Source: Branchiostoma floridae (Eukaryota > Chordata > Leptocardii > Amphioxiformes > Branchiostomatidae). From it: a stretch of 64,000 nt of DNA. The notes under the pieces were generated by a model. That model made no database searches. It saw nothing but the letters and a program-made list of their open reading frames with translations, and was not told where the DNA came from. Made by a program: the position numbers and the translations under genes. The stretch lies in NCBI RefSeq assembly GCF_000003815.2, contig NC_049981.1, positions 24,173,982-24,237,981 of the forward strand, in the 5' to 3' direction. How positions within the stretch are numbered: the stretch's first letter is position 1; each line of letters opens with the position of its first letter. Shown piece by piece: positions 11,048-25,900 of the stretch.

Positions 11048-13930
11048 TTAAACATGCCACAACCACTGCTAACTTACCCTCAACTTGTTTTCATCCTATT
11101 CATGAATGACCCCAAAGCGAGGTCGCAGCCTCTTGTGACCTCCTGTGGAAGGAGGAGGGGCAACATTTTTTCTTGCAAGTGCCCAAGAAATAATAGGCCA
11201 GAAGATTTAATTTTACCCAAGGGGAATACCCGACAGGCTATTATTACCTTCATTTTGAATTGAAATATCTTTTTAAAAATCTTCCGATTTTTGATATCCA
11301 CTCGTCGCTTTGGAACCTCCCTACTTCGGACCACAGGTGTCCACGCAATGGATCCCATTTACGGTGATAAACTATTAATACAGTTGCAGTACCAGTATCT
11401 TCAGAGTTAGGTTTTAGTTATTATTATTATATTTAGCACCTCATGTATATGTTACAATTCATGCTAACAAATGGCGTATGACGAAAACATATTACCTTAT
11501 ACCATGATTTTTCTTATAGCAAAAGTAAAGATTATTAGTCAATTTCAATCAGGTGTAATTTCAGCTTCCTACACTACTTGCTGAATTATGTTATCTGAAG
11601 TACGTCCAAGGGGCTGGTCCTCTTAATCAAGTTCGCAGCCTATGTAAATCTGAACATTAACTTAAGATATTTAACTCTCGAAAAGATATGTGCCATTACC
11701 TCCTTGCCAATATTGAACTCACAATTCATATGAACTACATCCGCAATAATACAGGCCTTTATTAACGACTTTATCTCCTATTATGAAAGTTGTGTGGTAA
11801 TTGATAGTGACGTTAGTAGTTGGCGTCACAAATGCATAGTCATGTCCTATCATAGGCCTGACGTGTATGCAGGGGCATGGCGTGCATACATGCGTGATCA
11901 AGTCTGTTACCTCTCATTTACACAGGGCTTCCAATCTTGCTATATACACAAAATGTGTTTGCGGTTAAATAATAATGAACGTTATTATAGTTTTTTTGAA
12001 CTGATTTATTTTTGTATTGAATGCTTTCTACAACAGGGAGTAGCAAAGGGCAAGCTGGCACTTCGATCTCGAAAACTTTTCATTCATCGACGACGTTTCT
12101 TCATGAAGGGAGTGAGTATACATACTTTATCCTTGAAAAGTAGTACTATATTTTGCTTATTACTGCTGACTAAATCATATGAAAGTGATTGCTATTTTCC
12201 AAAGAATAGCAATAACTTAGTAACTGCTTAGAGACAAGATTTGGATTAGTATGACCCTTTATTTTCTGATTAAAAATCATAACTTAACCAAGATTCAACC
12301 ATGGTTTGAAGAAAAAAACACAATTAAAACGTAAAACGTTGAAATTCCTGGGCTATTTGTCAAACGTTTGGTCGCTCAGTGGTCACATTGTAGCCTCTAG
12401 TGGAAAGGAAGTGTTATCATGACGTTACCTGTTCCACTCAAAATTTGCATGGCCATCCCGGTTCGTCTGGGTGTGGTGGCTTTGATGAATTGTTACCCAT
12501 CCTTCAATCGTTCTGCGCAATAACTCCTTATAATCTCTCCTTATGATCACTGAACTACATAAAGTCATAATAATATTAATACTCCGCTTTTAAAATTATC
12601 ATATCGTGTACCAAGACCTAACATATAGTTTAAGATTGGTCCTTAGTAACGAAATTCGCCTTTCAGAGCTTACGTAATGCTCTTAGGTAGGACCCATTTG
12701 TGAATGAATTACTGTAGAGAAGGCAATCAAATTAGCGGCCAGTCGTGAGGGTGCTTCCTCAGGCTTCTGTCAGGGGAAAACTAGACCAGACCAGTTGAGC
12801 CACAGCCACAAAACCAGTTTAGATGAGGTTAACGGTTTATAAGGGTTACGCCTACAGCTTCAAGGGTGACTATGGACAACTGCCTCCGTCATAGCGTAAA
12901 GGGAATGTGGCGGAATATTTTGAGGATTCCCTAAATATCGTGATAGCTCTTGGTGTACAGGTAAGGGTTTTTTTCATACTCAAGGCGAGTTTACTGAGGC
13001 AGGGTACTTTTTGGTGTTTGTTCCCTCGTGAAGTTTGGGCTATAGAACTGTTTTATACTTGTCAGGGAGTGCATTTTTTACTTTTACATGGCTGTTGATC
13101 ACGTTACCTGTTAAATAATAGAATTCCATTGAATGAGTAAAGAAATGTATTAGCCTTTGTTTTCCTTTGTTTTTGTTGGTACATTCATGTTAGCCGGACA
13201 CAATTTGTAACCGTCAGCATGTGTTTCAAACGATACAAAATGTACCGGAAGCAAAAAGAGTGTCTATCATATCTTACCTAAAGGCCGCATTATCTTCATG
13301 CCACAGCATAAACCCGTATTTAAATTGCAATAGAATCGCTTCTTCCTTAAAGAAACGAATAATATGGTATGTCATTAAGAATTCATTGACGGATTCTGCA
13401 TTTAACAAAGTTTAATCTTTTCGCTGATGCGATTCTAAGGACAACCTTTGTCTATTCTTTGTGAGATTAGGTCAAAACCTTGCTGACCTGACACAGCTTT
13501 TTGATTAGGTAGTAAACGCATAGAAGGCATAAATTGCTTTTGGCATGTGCTAATTCCATCTGGGAATACAAACACATTGTTTTAGCATCCTGACACAGAA
13601 AAAGTACTTCCGGGGATACCACTCAAGCCGGTTTGGGACATGCCATCCCAAAGCGTATTTCTTTCATCAACACTCTAAAAGAATACCATACATGTATATG
13701 TTAATCTAGAAATGTCATCACTTACTCGTGGCGAATAATGTGGAATTTTAAATGTTGACGCAACAGTGAACTATTATAATGATTCTATGTGTGATGATAA
13801 AATGTGTACAGATAGCGAAAAAGGTCATGAATAATTGTCGTACCCTGTCATTGAAAATAATAAACTGCTAGTTGTTCTTTTATTTCAGGTTAAGGTTGTT
13901 GTGTCTTAGGGCGCGTCCTACGACCGATCG

Positions 13931-16900
13931 ATGTCCCAAATGCCGGACGTCAACATGACAAGGATGAAGAGGCAAGGGAGCGAGGATGTAGTACCATGTC
14001 CGACCACACAGGTAAGGGGGAGCTTTAATGACTGGCGAGGCAACCGAGGAGTGGTTATTGAGAAACCAAAATATGGGTAGTAAATTCAATTGATGGAAAA
14101 TAGTATCATTGTGTTTTTCATCGCTAAATTTTGGCACATATCCAATGCTTGACATTGTCACCTAACGAAGTCTTCCCAACAAGAAGCATTGAAACAACGA
14201 CAGACAACAACGATTATTTCTAGCATTTAAATCCATTTAATTCGTCCTTATGTTTTTCATATTACTAGTGCCTCTTTTGTACCTTTGTGTTGCATTGTTG
14301 TTCGTGAATTCGGAAACTTACATGCCTTATATAAAATGAAGATTTGTCACTACATGCATATAATATTACTTTACTTTGACTTAGAACTAGTTACTAGTTC
14401 CTTCTATGGGTATATGTGCCTTTCTCACTGTCAAAATACTAATCTACAAACATCCTGGAGTATCATAAGCTGTTTTTGAAATACATTTTGTGTTGATTCA
14501 TAGCTAACCTACTTTTCAAGGTTACTGCCCCCCTCCCACCGCCATCCCAATAACTCCGTTTTGATCGACATTACCGTCGGACGATGTTCGTCCCTAGGCG
14601 GTATGAGGCGATTTATCAGAACGTAGCCCGACGTCTCGGTAGTGGATTGAAATGTCCTGTGTCGCCAGAAAGCGACACGGAGAGGGATTACTTTGATTAC
14701 TTTAACGCCAAAATACACTTCATAATAAGTAGGTAGCTGCCCCCCCCCCCCCCCCATGCACAATCAGAACTGTTCGATTTCCTATACAAACGACACACCT
14801 CAAACTGTGAGCAGAAGATGCACAGCCCTTTGAAACACGCGTACGCCATGAGGAACTAAAATTTGGCGTAAACTTGTGGAAATTAGGGCTAACTTAATAC
14901 AACTAACGGTTAAATCTAACAAATGTTGATTCACTTTTTTTGCATATGATAACGTTGTAAAACAAATACCGTCAGAAAATTGATAAAAGAAGATTTTTCG
15001 TGATTTCATAACCTAATTTCATAACATTTAAGTTATTAAGTTCTGCAAACAATAGAAATACAAGCAAGCAGACAAATACGCCTATACAGTTTCTCAATAC
15101 AGTAAAGAATTAAATTTCTATTACTTTTTCAGAAACAAAGTAAACAGTGTCGTGAATCATCGCAAGACTATGTCGAGGTATAGAAAACATGATGGACTTT
15201 GGTAAATATAATTTCATCTATCCATGGATTTAACTGTCAATCTTTCTAGACTCTAAATGGACAGACGTAGACACGGTTTGCATTTCAATTTCAAAAGGGC
15301 TGCAGGCCACATCAGTTATAAAGGTACAAAATTGCAAATACTCGGACCGAAGCAAAATAAATGACTTAAAAACCATACTTTGACACTAAAGATAAAACAT
15401 TCATAAGGGCCGATAAATACGAAAGTCTTTACTATATTGAGGTATGGACAAAACGAAACTTCTTTTTTGTCGCATCTCGCTTCTTTTTTTTTTTAAGTTA
15501 TAAGTTGTCCTAACGGTCAATCCTTAGGGACGGAGCACGGTGAAAAGCGTCGACCTCATCTTTCAGTTTCAATCATCGGCTGGGAGTGATTAAATCGTCG
15601 TGAGAACCGGTGGAACCACGGTCCCCTTTATTACGGGCGTTCGATCTCATCCCACCGCAAATATTAAGAGATTTCTCCGGGGACTTGTCTGCTGGACTTC
15701 ACTACCCCGGATTGTGGCCGTGCATGACAATAGGGGGCAAGCGTTCCGGCAACTCAGACTCGAATTTATCTGATTTTAGTTCAATAGCTGACGCTGTCAA
15801 AATATACAGTGTCATTGAATGGTCTAGATATGTCGTCTTTCGTTATTCGTATTTCTTCGCCCAAGTACATAATATGCCTCAAGCAGATTTTGGTATATCT
15901 TTAGAAGTGACAACTCAAATGCTTAAATTACATTTAAGTTAGTTATATATATAAAATGTTGATCTGTCTTTGGAAAACAATGCTGAAACCAATGATAAAC
16001 TGACCTGATTGTACTAATGTGTTAAAGATTTTACGAATGTAAAACTACTCTAGTTTTGTCAAACATGCTTCTTCACCTTTATTCTTAGAAAAGCTTAATC
16101 AGTGCAAAAGTTTAGTCATCTCATGCATCTTTATAGCCATAGGATCCAGCAAAGCAGTGATTAGAGGTGATCAAATTCATATTGTCGGTATTTTTGCCCC
16201 ATGTCAAACGTTGTTCTCTGTGCCGAATCTTGTCAGCTGCAAGTCACTGCCCCCCTCCCACCCACAACTAATCTCTTGCTTAACTGCATACTAAACGACA
16301 AACTTTAAGTTGTAATCAACAATATTTTACAAATAATTCTTAAGTATACTGTGGACTTAAAAAAAAAATATTTTTCGTATTGTTTTATTAATCTATAAGC
16401 AACGTATTTGCCCCTAAAATAGGTTTGGAGTCTGTCAAAGTGAGTTTGCCTAACTTGCCTAACTCTCAACTCTTTCGCATTAAAGGCCGGGTATGACCAC
16501 GCAAGTTCGTTGCAGCATGTAACGTGATTTGGGTTGCGGTCACGTTTGCGGCATTGTCGTCTAACATAAAACCACATTCTGGTATAGCCGTATGTATCAT
16601 ACAGCATTCAGCTGTCAGGTTACCGAAGGGACAGTATGAGACCCTTGTCGGCCTTCGAATTTGTCACAGCCTGCTTGAATATCCTATGGCATCAAGCCTT
16701 ATGTCAACTTAATGAAGGACCGCGCCCTGGCAACGCATAGTGCCCAAACCGCACGATACAGACATTGACACCATCGCAATAACGTGAACACATCGTGTTT
16801 CAGGCGCTCCCCAAGCTACCAGTCCCGCCCCTTCAGCAGACCTTGGAAGGTTATCTGAAGGTTGTCCGCCCTCTGGTATCAGACGACGAATACGAACAGA

Positions 16901-19900
16901 CGAAAAGGAAGGTTGAAGAGTTCGGCAAGCCGGGGGGAGATGGAGAAATGCTTCAAGAGAAGTTGCTGGAGTATGCCCAGACTAAAGTCAACTGGGTAAG
17001 TACAATATAAATAAGGTTAACATTTGCTTCCTGTATTTTACTTTTTCAATTTTGTTAATTATTGAGAATGAATACTTTCTTCTAAGCATGATATTTTATT
17101 GTCTACCTATAAGTATTGAAAAACATTGCTGGCCAGAGTTGTTGCAAAATAACATTATTACCTGTTGCCATACTTTGCCATGAAACATCTATAGACAGGT
17201 AAACAGCGATCCTGAGACTGATACAAAGGTTTCTTATGGACAAGAAGTAAAGAATAGATACTTATACACTAAACCTGCACACTTGTTCACAAATTATTTT
17301 TATTTACAATTACATTTGCACTTTTATTAAAGATCGCAGAAATCAAGTCACCATTACAATAAATATGAACAACAATTGGTTGATCGTGAATAAGCCGCGA
17401 TGTAAACGAAGAGTTCAACATACCTAAACTTTCCCTTGGGGGATACAAATGAGCAACAGGCAAAATACATTGAATTTTAGTACTCGTAAAGATGACGTTA
17501 AGAAAATCTTTATTTTGACCACTACAGCCAAAAGGGCGACTGAGAAAGCTTATTCTAGGAGCGCAGAAATGAATGAGGAGTCAAATCGAAGATGACAATT
17601 TGGTTTGGAGATATATTTCAATACCATGACATCGCCTGGGCCACGGCAATTTATCATCGTAAATGGACCAAGGAGGTCACATGAAAATCCAAACATGAAT
17701 GTCAATGAAAGACCTCTAAACATGTTATAAAGAGATATGAAAAAACTTGTGTCTGAATTACAGGCATTGTTCAGAATCATATATATTATTTTGAACTATA
17801 TGTATGGAATGTTTTCCCATATGTAAAGAAAAATGATTGCGATGTAAACACCATATCAATACATTCTGCACCACGCATTGCTTGCTTTGGAGCATTTAAG
17901 CAGAACTAGATGTACATAAGCTACAAGCTTAATATTCTGGATTCACCGTTTTTTCAAAAGCTGTTACAATATAATGACTTATCTCAAAGTTAATCGATTC
18001 GTTAGCTAGATTAACTTACACGACATCTTGTAATTTCACTACCCGTAAGTAGCACAACAACACGCGCGGATGAATTCATAGATTGTTTGTTTAGTTGCAA
18101 AAATGTATTTTACAAGATGCCTGACCAGAAGGTAACCATATATTTTGTCGACTGAGGATTCGTGAGGTTACATAAGATCACAAACGGCCTGGAATCAATG
18201 GCGCAGTAAACCCATTCCTAACTACAACCGTGCTGCGAATGCTGGAGGAACTTTAAATGAATTTTTTTTTGGCTATGTTTGTTTCGTTGTCTTGTTGGTT
18301 GAGTGGATACTTTTCTTCTTGGCATTATGTTCCAGTAAAATGATACAAATCTGATTTAGATCGCAGCAATTGCCCAGCGCGTTTTCCGTTTAGTGGAATT
18401 TGAGCCTAGGACATATAGACTAGCTTGTTCAAACCATAGTTAGGCATGATACATAACTAGGATGTTACCCGAAGTAGCATCAGGTGTTATATCGTGGGAT
18501 TATTTAGAATCTATCGATGTTTTGTTCGGGTCACGAACACAATTATTGCTAACCTTGACGTATTAAATCTAAAACACCCCGAAGTGTTATAAAAACTTTC
18601 ATCGACTTTGGTGGGGAGACAAAATAATTTCAGCTCTCATAATTGCAGTGGCGGTGTCTACGGAAGGTTGTATCTTTCCCATTACTGAAGATATTGCGCG
18701 GATATTGCGAGTGCGGGTTAGGGAAAGGTCGAAGCTCTCAGCGGTGAAGAAAAAAGACGGTCCGTCGGCTTGGAGCGGGGCCAGTCTTTCACGGATTCGA
18801 CCTGATGCTGACATAACCTGTCCGCATATTCTAACATATTTTTTTAATGTAGATATTTCTTTTAACAAAATGAGTATTTGCAGAACATCTCACAAGATTG
18901 ATTTGTTGGACACGTTTTATTTGTGAGCTTTTTTCAATACACCGGTTTTGAGTTACATTTGCTATTTTAATTGTTGACGGTATGTTAAGATTCTTGGCTT
19001 TCCTTCGCAGGCGCAATATATGTTAAGGGCATGGTATGCCATTAAATGTAAAAACATAGAAAAACTCTCGCTATATAGATTGGGCTTTAGAAACTACAAT
19101 GTAAAACGTACAAGGAGAACATCACACATGAACTTTTTAATACTCTCTTCCGTTATGATAAAGCACCTTAGGTTAATAAAGACTAAATCCCGGACGTTTC
19201 CAGGTGTATGACTGGTGGATGGATGACATGTACCTGACCGCCAGACTGCCGTTAGTCATCAACTCCAGCCCTGGAATGGTGTTCCCCAAGCAGATCTTTA
19301 CCGAACCTTCTGACCAACTCAGGTAGGCATAGAGATGTGCAATATCAACATGTAACGTATTGTAATGAATAAGTGTGCCTGTTTTTCTTTTGTCCTTAGG
19401 GCTATGTTTAGCCAATTGTATCGAGCTCTTGTTGCATTTGATATTCATGATATTCTAACGTTTTGTAACAGTAGAAGAGAATTCCTGTGGAAAAAGATGT
19501 GATGTATATCAGACACTGTGTGATCTTACCGATCACCAGAGCAGGCTGCTGAATATGGGGTATTAAAATGAATCAATATTTCAGAATCGTTCACAACTTT
19601 TGTAAAATATATTGTCACCATTGCAAATATATGTATTATAAATCAACTTCTCTGTCCGACCCAGTTTGTACCGTTTCGGTGATTTATCTTCTACATAAAA
19701 TGAAAGTTGTATTTTCTGCTTTTTAGGTTTGCCGCAAGATTGATATCAGGCATCATGGATTACAAGGTCATATTGGACGCGTGAGTGTAAATTTCCTTAT
19801 TGTCGAACCAAATTGCTATGTGTGATATATCATTTCTTATATTATTGTAACAATTAAATACAATCCCTATTATAGTATAGCGTTCTGAACAGTAAATCCA

Positions 19901-22900
19901 TCTGATTCAGACTGCGGAGCAACAGGAACTATGCATTGGTAATTCCCTTTTCTCTCCCTCTACTCTAGCCGAGCCCTACCCATAGACTACGCACGTGGCC
20001 AGCTGGCAGGGCAGCCCCTGTGTATGGAGCAGTACTACAGACTGTTCTCATCATACAGGGTACCGGGGTTAACTAGGGACATGCTAGTCTCACCCGACAG
20101 TAGCGTCATGCCGGAACCAGAGCACATCATTGTTGTATGCAAAAATCAGGTAACACACTCTGTGAAAAGTTTTTATGAATTAACAATAGATCTATAGCTA
20201 ATGGTTATTCTAATAAAGTTTCAAGTTTCAAGTATCGTTTACAAAAGTTATGTTTGTAATGATGTTTTATTGATAACTCTCATTTAAAACTGGGAGCTTC
20301 AGTATTATCAGTAGTTAAAGACATTCTTATTAGATTTAATGTCGAGTATGAATGCTATCACAAGTGCAGATTGGAGCCAATATACTACGACATAATGTAT
20401 CCTTCCTGAACAGGAAAGTTGGTTAGAGATGACTTTAACATGCAAGGTATCTACAACAATTCTGTTTAGTCAAACTGGGTCATAAAACAAACAATATGAA
20501 TGCTAAAGTACTTTTTTTTCCAATTTGCTGTAAAAGGAACATCACCAATTAGAGCAGCTTGATGAATATCCTAATATACTGGGGTACAACAAAAGACATC
20601 GACTTTGATCATGAAGAGAAAAACTTCTATATTTCATCTGACATAGCTCACTGCACTATTACCATTTTTACCTCAGTTTTTCGTGCTCGATGTCATCATC
20701 AACTTCAAGCGCCTGAGTGAAGCCGACCTTTTTAACCAGTTGAAGCGAATTATGCAAGCCGCTACAGCCGGGGACAGGTGTGAGCCTGTGGGACTACTGA
20801 CGGCAGGGGACCGGACAGAGTGGGCCAAGGCGAGAATAAAACTCATGGAAGGTGCGTCTGCATCATCTGATCTACTGTTGTAGAGGTAGTTTTATGAACA
20901 AAAATATCAATTACTGCATTATAGAACGCTCTAGATGAAGTGATGATTTTACAATGTAAAGACATTGATTAAACCAAAGTTTTTGTATATGTACCTTCAG
21001 CCTTTAGCAGTGTATAAATCACCCTCTATTTTTGTGACGTAACTTGAAATGTGACTCAAGCAAAAATCATATCAATACACACTACATGGATGTATATTGT
21101 TTAGTTTTGTTTTGTTTCTAGTATTTAGCTTAATAATTATTTTAGACATGTAGCCCTGAATATCTTTGGCAAATATTACCAATATATTTTCTATTATTAG
21201 GCCGTCTCGTCTATAGGATTACAGATATTCAAAATGCATAATAATATTTACGTGTTTATTCTAAGATTCCTATAACATTTTCATTACCATTTAAATCCTG
21301 AAAGACCTGCACTGCATATTGTGTTTGTTTGTTTTTTGCTGGAGAATTATATCAAACTTATGTAAAATAAAGCATGTGCTGACGTAAGATATCTTATTTG
21401 TTTGAAGACTCCACAAACCGGGACTCTTTGGACATGATTGAGCGATGTATCTTCGTCCTGTGCATGGACGAGGGTGTGTGCTGTGACAAGACGGACCTCA
21501 CCTTGGCCTGTCAGATGCTCCATGGTAACGGTTCCCATAGCAACACCCCAAACCGGTGGTTCGACAAGACCATGCAGGTGAGAAATGAACCATGTGACAT
21601 GGTAGATGGGAAAGGGCCTTTTACGGCATTATTTCTTTTCAATTTCTCATTTTTCAGTATCATAGTACAAAGTCTGCAAATCGATAAGTAGCCTTGTCAG
21701 GTTTATAACTGAAAATGCAAAGCTTTTACCTGTTGTTCACATTATCTAGGTTTCTTTATTTCTAAACGTGAGAAATGCTCTGATGTTTACCCAGTGATTT
21801 AATTGTTCTAGTATACATATACACATGAACCGCTTTCATGTCCGTCTAAGGCTCTTTGTCGTCATCCACGACTGACAAACTGTGCTAACATGTAGTGGTG
21901 AGGAAAGCTTACAAAGGTTCCCGGATGGCGCCAAGATGGCTACCGATGAAAATGACGTAACTGAATGGTACCCGGATGTAGAAGAGTTACAATAGTAAAC
22001 AGCGTCTCGTTCCCAGGACGGGGCNNNNNNNNNNNNNNNNNNNNNNNNNNNNNNNNNNNNNNNNNNNNNNNNNNNNNNNNNNNNNNNNNNNNNNNNNNNN
22101 NNNNNNNNNNNNNNNNNNNNNNNNNNNNNNNNNNNNNNNNNNNNNNNNNNNNNNNNNNNNNNNNNNNNNNNNNNNNNNNNNNNNNNNNNNNNNNNNNNNN
22201 NNNNNNNNNNNNNNNNNNNNNNNNNNNNNNNNNNNNNNNNNNNNNNNNNNNNNNNNNNNNNNNNNNNNNNNNNNNNNNNNNNNNNNNNNNNNNNNNNNNN
22301 NNNNNNNNNNNNTCGTACTGATACTTTTGAGAATAAGAGTAAAAATAGAACACGGTTTTATAGTATGAAATGTGATATTTCAAACATAAAACGTCGAACA
22401 TCAAGGATTAATTTTGACACTACATTGGCTGTTTCTAAATCTTTTATTATATCATTCTGTTTTCTACCGTTTCCAGTTCATCGTTGCAGACGACGGAGCC
22501 TGTGGGCTGGTGTACGAGCACTCACCGTCAGAGGGCGTTGCTGTCGTTCAGCTCGTTGAACATCTCTTGAATTACATGTAAGCTCTCAATTTTCTAATTT
22601 TCATACTCTGATTTTATATATGGATATTTCACAAGGTTAAATAAACAATGTGTATACCTCAACATCAATTCAGTTGCATATCAAGAAAGGCACACATTCA
22701 TGTTATAGTTATAGTTATAGTTATCAGCCTAAATTGGTACAACGTTTGACAGAATATTGCAAGCCCAAGTGAAACTGAATCGATCCTGTTTTAAGCCTGA
22801 GCACTTTTCCTGTAGTATTTGATACTATTGCATCTTTGACGCTTGCAATTGCTATATTCACTTTCATCACGCATCTGCAGTAGTCTACATCTCCTACAAA

Positions 22901-25900
22901 TCCATCTCGCTTGCTATATACCCATCATGTACATTACGATTTCTGTTGTCATCTTGATACTCATCTACCTAAACAACTGCCCTCTATTTTGCTCTGTGCT
23001 ACCCTGTCAGACGTGTTAATCCTTGGAACGATGTCTGCCAGCGAGACAGCCCAGCTATCCCTCACGCTTGTCATTCGAGGTTAGAATATTGCTCACGCTT
23101 GTCTTAACTTTAAATACAGTGCCCATGTTTTTTTTTTCGCATTCGCCAACCGATTTAGCCCAAAATATAAACCATTTTGAAAAAACAAAAACATATTCCT
23201 TGCGATTGCTACTTGAACTAAGAAGACGTTTCACGTGCTTGTTAGCCGAGGTTAAACATATTCCTCGATTGTACGTCGTTCGTATTGCCCTCATCCTGCA
23301 AATAGGTTCTTTGCGCACTAAAATACATGTACATGTGAGAATATGTCAAAATCGTGGATGTCATGCCAAACTATTTTCAAAATAAACAAATTTACCAGCC
23401 AAACTTTCAACCAGAACCTTGGTCTTCTTCGCATGTCCAAAGGAAACATTTTAAGATATATTGACCATACGAAAGGCCGTGTTAATAGCTTTCTTAGTTT
23501 GTAAAACAACGGAACTTACTGCAATACAATGCTCGTTTGTTTTGTATTGCTTGTAGTCAGAAATATGGCTCCAAGAAGATGCTGCGTGCCCAGTCTATCT
23601 GTGAGCTGCCGTACCCGCGCCGGCTCAGGTGGAAGCTGTCACCAGAAGTCTTTCACTATCTCAAAACGTCAAGAGAAAGTGTGGATAGGTAATCATAATT
23701 AATTAATGATATTACTATATCAATAAGACCTAAAAAAGAGATCTTGATATAATACCCATACCCATGACTCTTTTAACGTATGTAAATGAAGTGTGATACT
23801 TTTGGGCTACATAATCAGCACCAAGGACAGTGACAAATAACCGTCAGCTAGTTACGTAGAAGAGAGTGATTTATATATATTTATATATATTTGTATATGT
23901 TATGTCATATATTGCGCAAGAGATATTATCTAAATTGTTTTCAAAACATTGTGTACCGGTCTTTGTAAATGAAGTTTGAAATATAAAAGTTCTTCACTTC
24001 AACTTTTTTTCTATCATTGTGACGTCTGTAGGTCCATCGCAAACATGGACCTCCACATCATGCGGTACACGAGGTTCGGCAAGAGTTTCCCCAAGTCACA
24101 AAACATGAGTCCTGACGGATTCGTACAGCTGGCGTTGCAACTCACTTACTTCAAGTAAGTTAAACTTTCTTGTGTAATTTAAATCATGGCACTTCACAAT
24201 CCATTACAATACAAAACAACTTTGTACTACTAAATAGTCCTTTGACCTCCTGGTCGTTGGAGGACAAGGTAGATATAAAGTTGGAGAGTTGTGTAAAATT
24301 GCTTGATTGCTTAATTACTATCGTTTACAAAGAACCTGTTATTTGGTGAGGAATATGGTTTTGACGACTAAATCTCCTGACAGGTTGCATAAGCGGCTTG
24401 TGTCCACGTACGAGAGCGCCTCTACCCGACGGTTCCAGCTGGGGCGGGTGGACAACATCCGTGCCGCGTCTATCGAGGCTCACAACTGGGTGCGGGCCAT
24501 GTGTTCTGATACTGTGGAGGTAAGCGTCCAAGCATTGCCCCTTCTTTCATTTACTTTCGACATACCAGGCAGTGGTCAGCAGTAATGTAACACACAAGAG
24601 GCTTTTATGTATCCAATACCAATTATACTTACCTGATACATATGTGAATATATGAATTTATAATAGACCCCCGAAAGCTCGGTTTCAAGTATTCTTGTCA
24701 AGAAAACGCCACCATACATCTATATTTAACTTCAGAATGCATTGGAAAGTCCTTATCGCGTATCCATTCCTTCTAATCTATTGTAATGGCAGATAGATAC
24801 GTAACCATTTTACGACAAAAATACTATGGAGATCAACTAGTATAGTAAAGGAAAATCTTCCCTAATCAAGCTGTGGGAAAATAGCATGGTCTTCGTTGTA
24901 TAAAAGTGCTATAGTTAAATACGAGATGCATTATATCTCTATATTTCAGGATTATGACAGAATGGAGCTGTTCAAAAAGGCTCTGAAAGCTCAGCGAAAC
25001 TTCACGCTGCAGGTAAGTATATCAAGTTTTGATTATCCTTTTATTTTAATGTATTCCCATTAGACTTTAGCTACTACTATTGCCCTTAAATGTTTTACTA
25101 AAAATATGTTAATCTTAACGTAAATATAACCATGTTTGTTTACTTAACAATTGGATATATTTTACTGTTCGTAATATACTAGTATATCATTATGTTTGAT
25201 TTACCGAATATTAGGGTGCCGTATATCGGGTAAAGAAATACCCTTTACTGGATAAAGGCATAAAGAAATATAGAAGCTTTTTTTTTATAATTCAATCAGC
25301 GGAAATGCTTCCTGAGTTCCAAAAAGCTTTTAGGGAGAAATATTGCATAGTATTACGTTTTAAGTTTAGATGGAAAATTGATTTAACTGCATATTGATTT
25401 CCAGGCACTGAAAGGGCAGGGCATCGACTGCCACCTGCTGGGGCTGAAGGAGATGGCGGCCATGATTGACATGCCCATGCCTGACATCTTTACTGACGAG
25501 CCGTTTGATCTCACCAACAAGTTCGTGCTGTCGACCAGTCAGGTACTGGAATATTTGTGTACTATTGACAGAACATCGATGTTACAGGCCCTAAGAGGGT
25601 ACGAGTAACCCTGATAAAGACTGACCATTAATGTGCAGGAGTAGCTATGAATCATCTTGACTCTCAACTTCATAATCATTGGAACCGAGCCAAAACATAC
25701 TTCCAATTTTCAAAGTATCCTAATACACCACTTCCGCCTTACATGCTGCAGCTATGAAACATTCAGATCACTGCGAACCCACACTAAGACAAGCAATCAA
25801 AATCCCCAGAGAAATAGATAAATCATGAATTATTGATTTCATCTTCACTTATAATATATGTTTACAACTGTCTTACTCACAACTGTCTTGTTCCAGCATA

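Larger units (their letters stand above)
5710..13888 (+). other. VAChT 3' UTR and presumed CHAT first-intron region
   Basis: There is no coding exon here. The first few hundred bases should be the VAChT 3' UTR; I could not fix its polyadenylation site. The remainder is expected to lie inside the first intron of CHAT if CHAT transcription starts upstream of VAChT, as in other animals. It contains a TIR element (7248-7462), a GGACC-rich patch (8070-8400), a candidate regulatory cluster (9463-9507) and an inverted-repeat region (10231-11047), each listed separately. Confidence 0.55.

Noticed and set aside
11794-12231. 145-codon open frame on the + strand
   Set aside because: It has no recognisable family, AT-rich random composition and no supporting splice signals; it lies in the putative CHAT first intron.
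23023-23385. 120-codon open frame
   Set aside because: It lies wholly within CHAT intron 8 with no similarity and intron-like composition.
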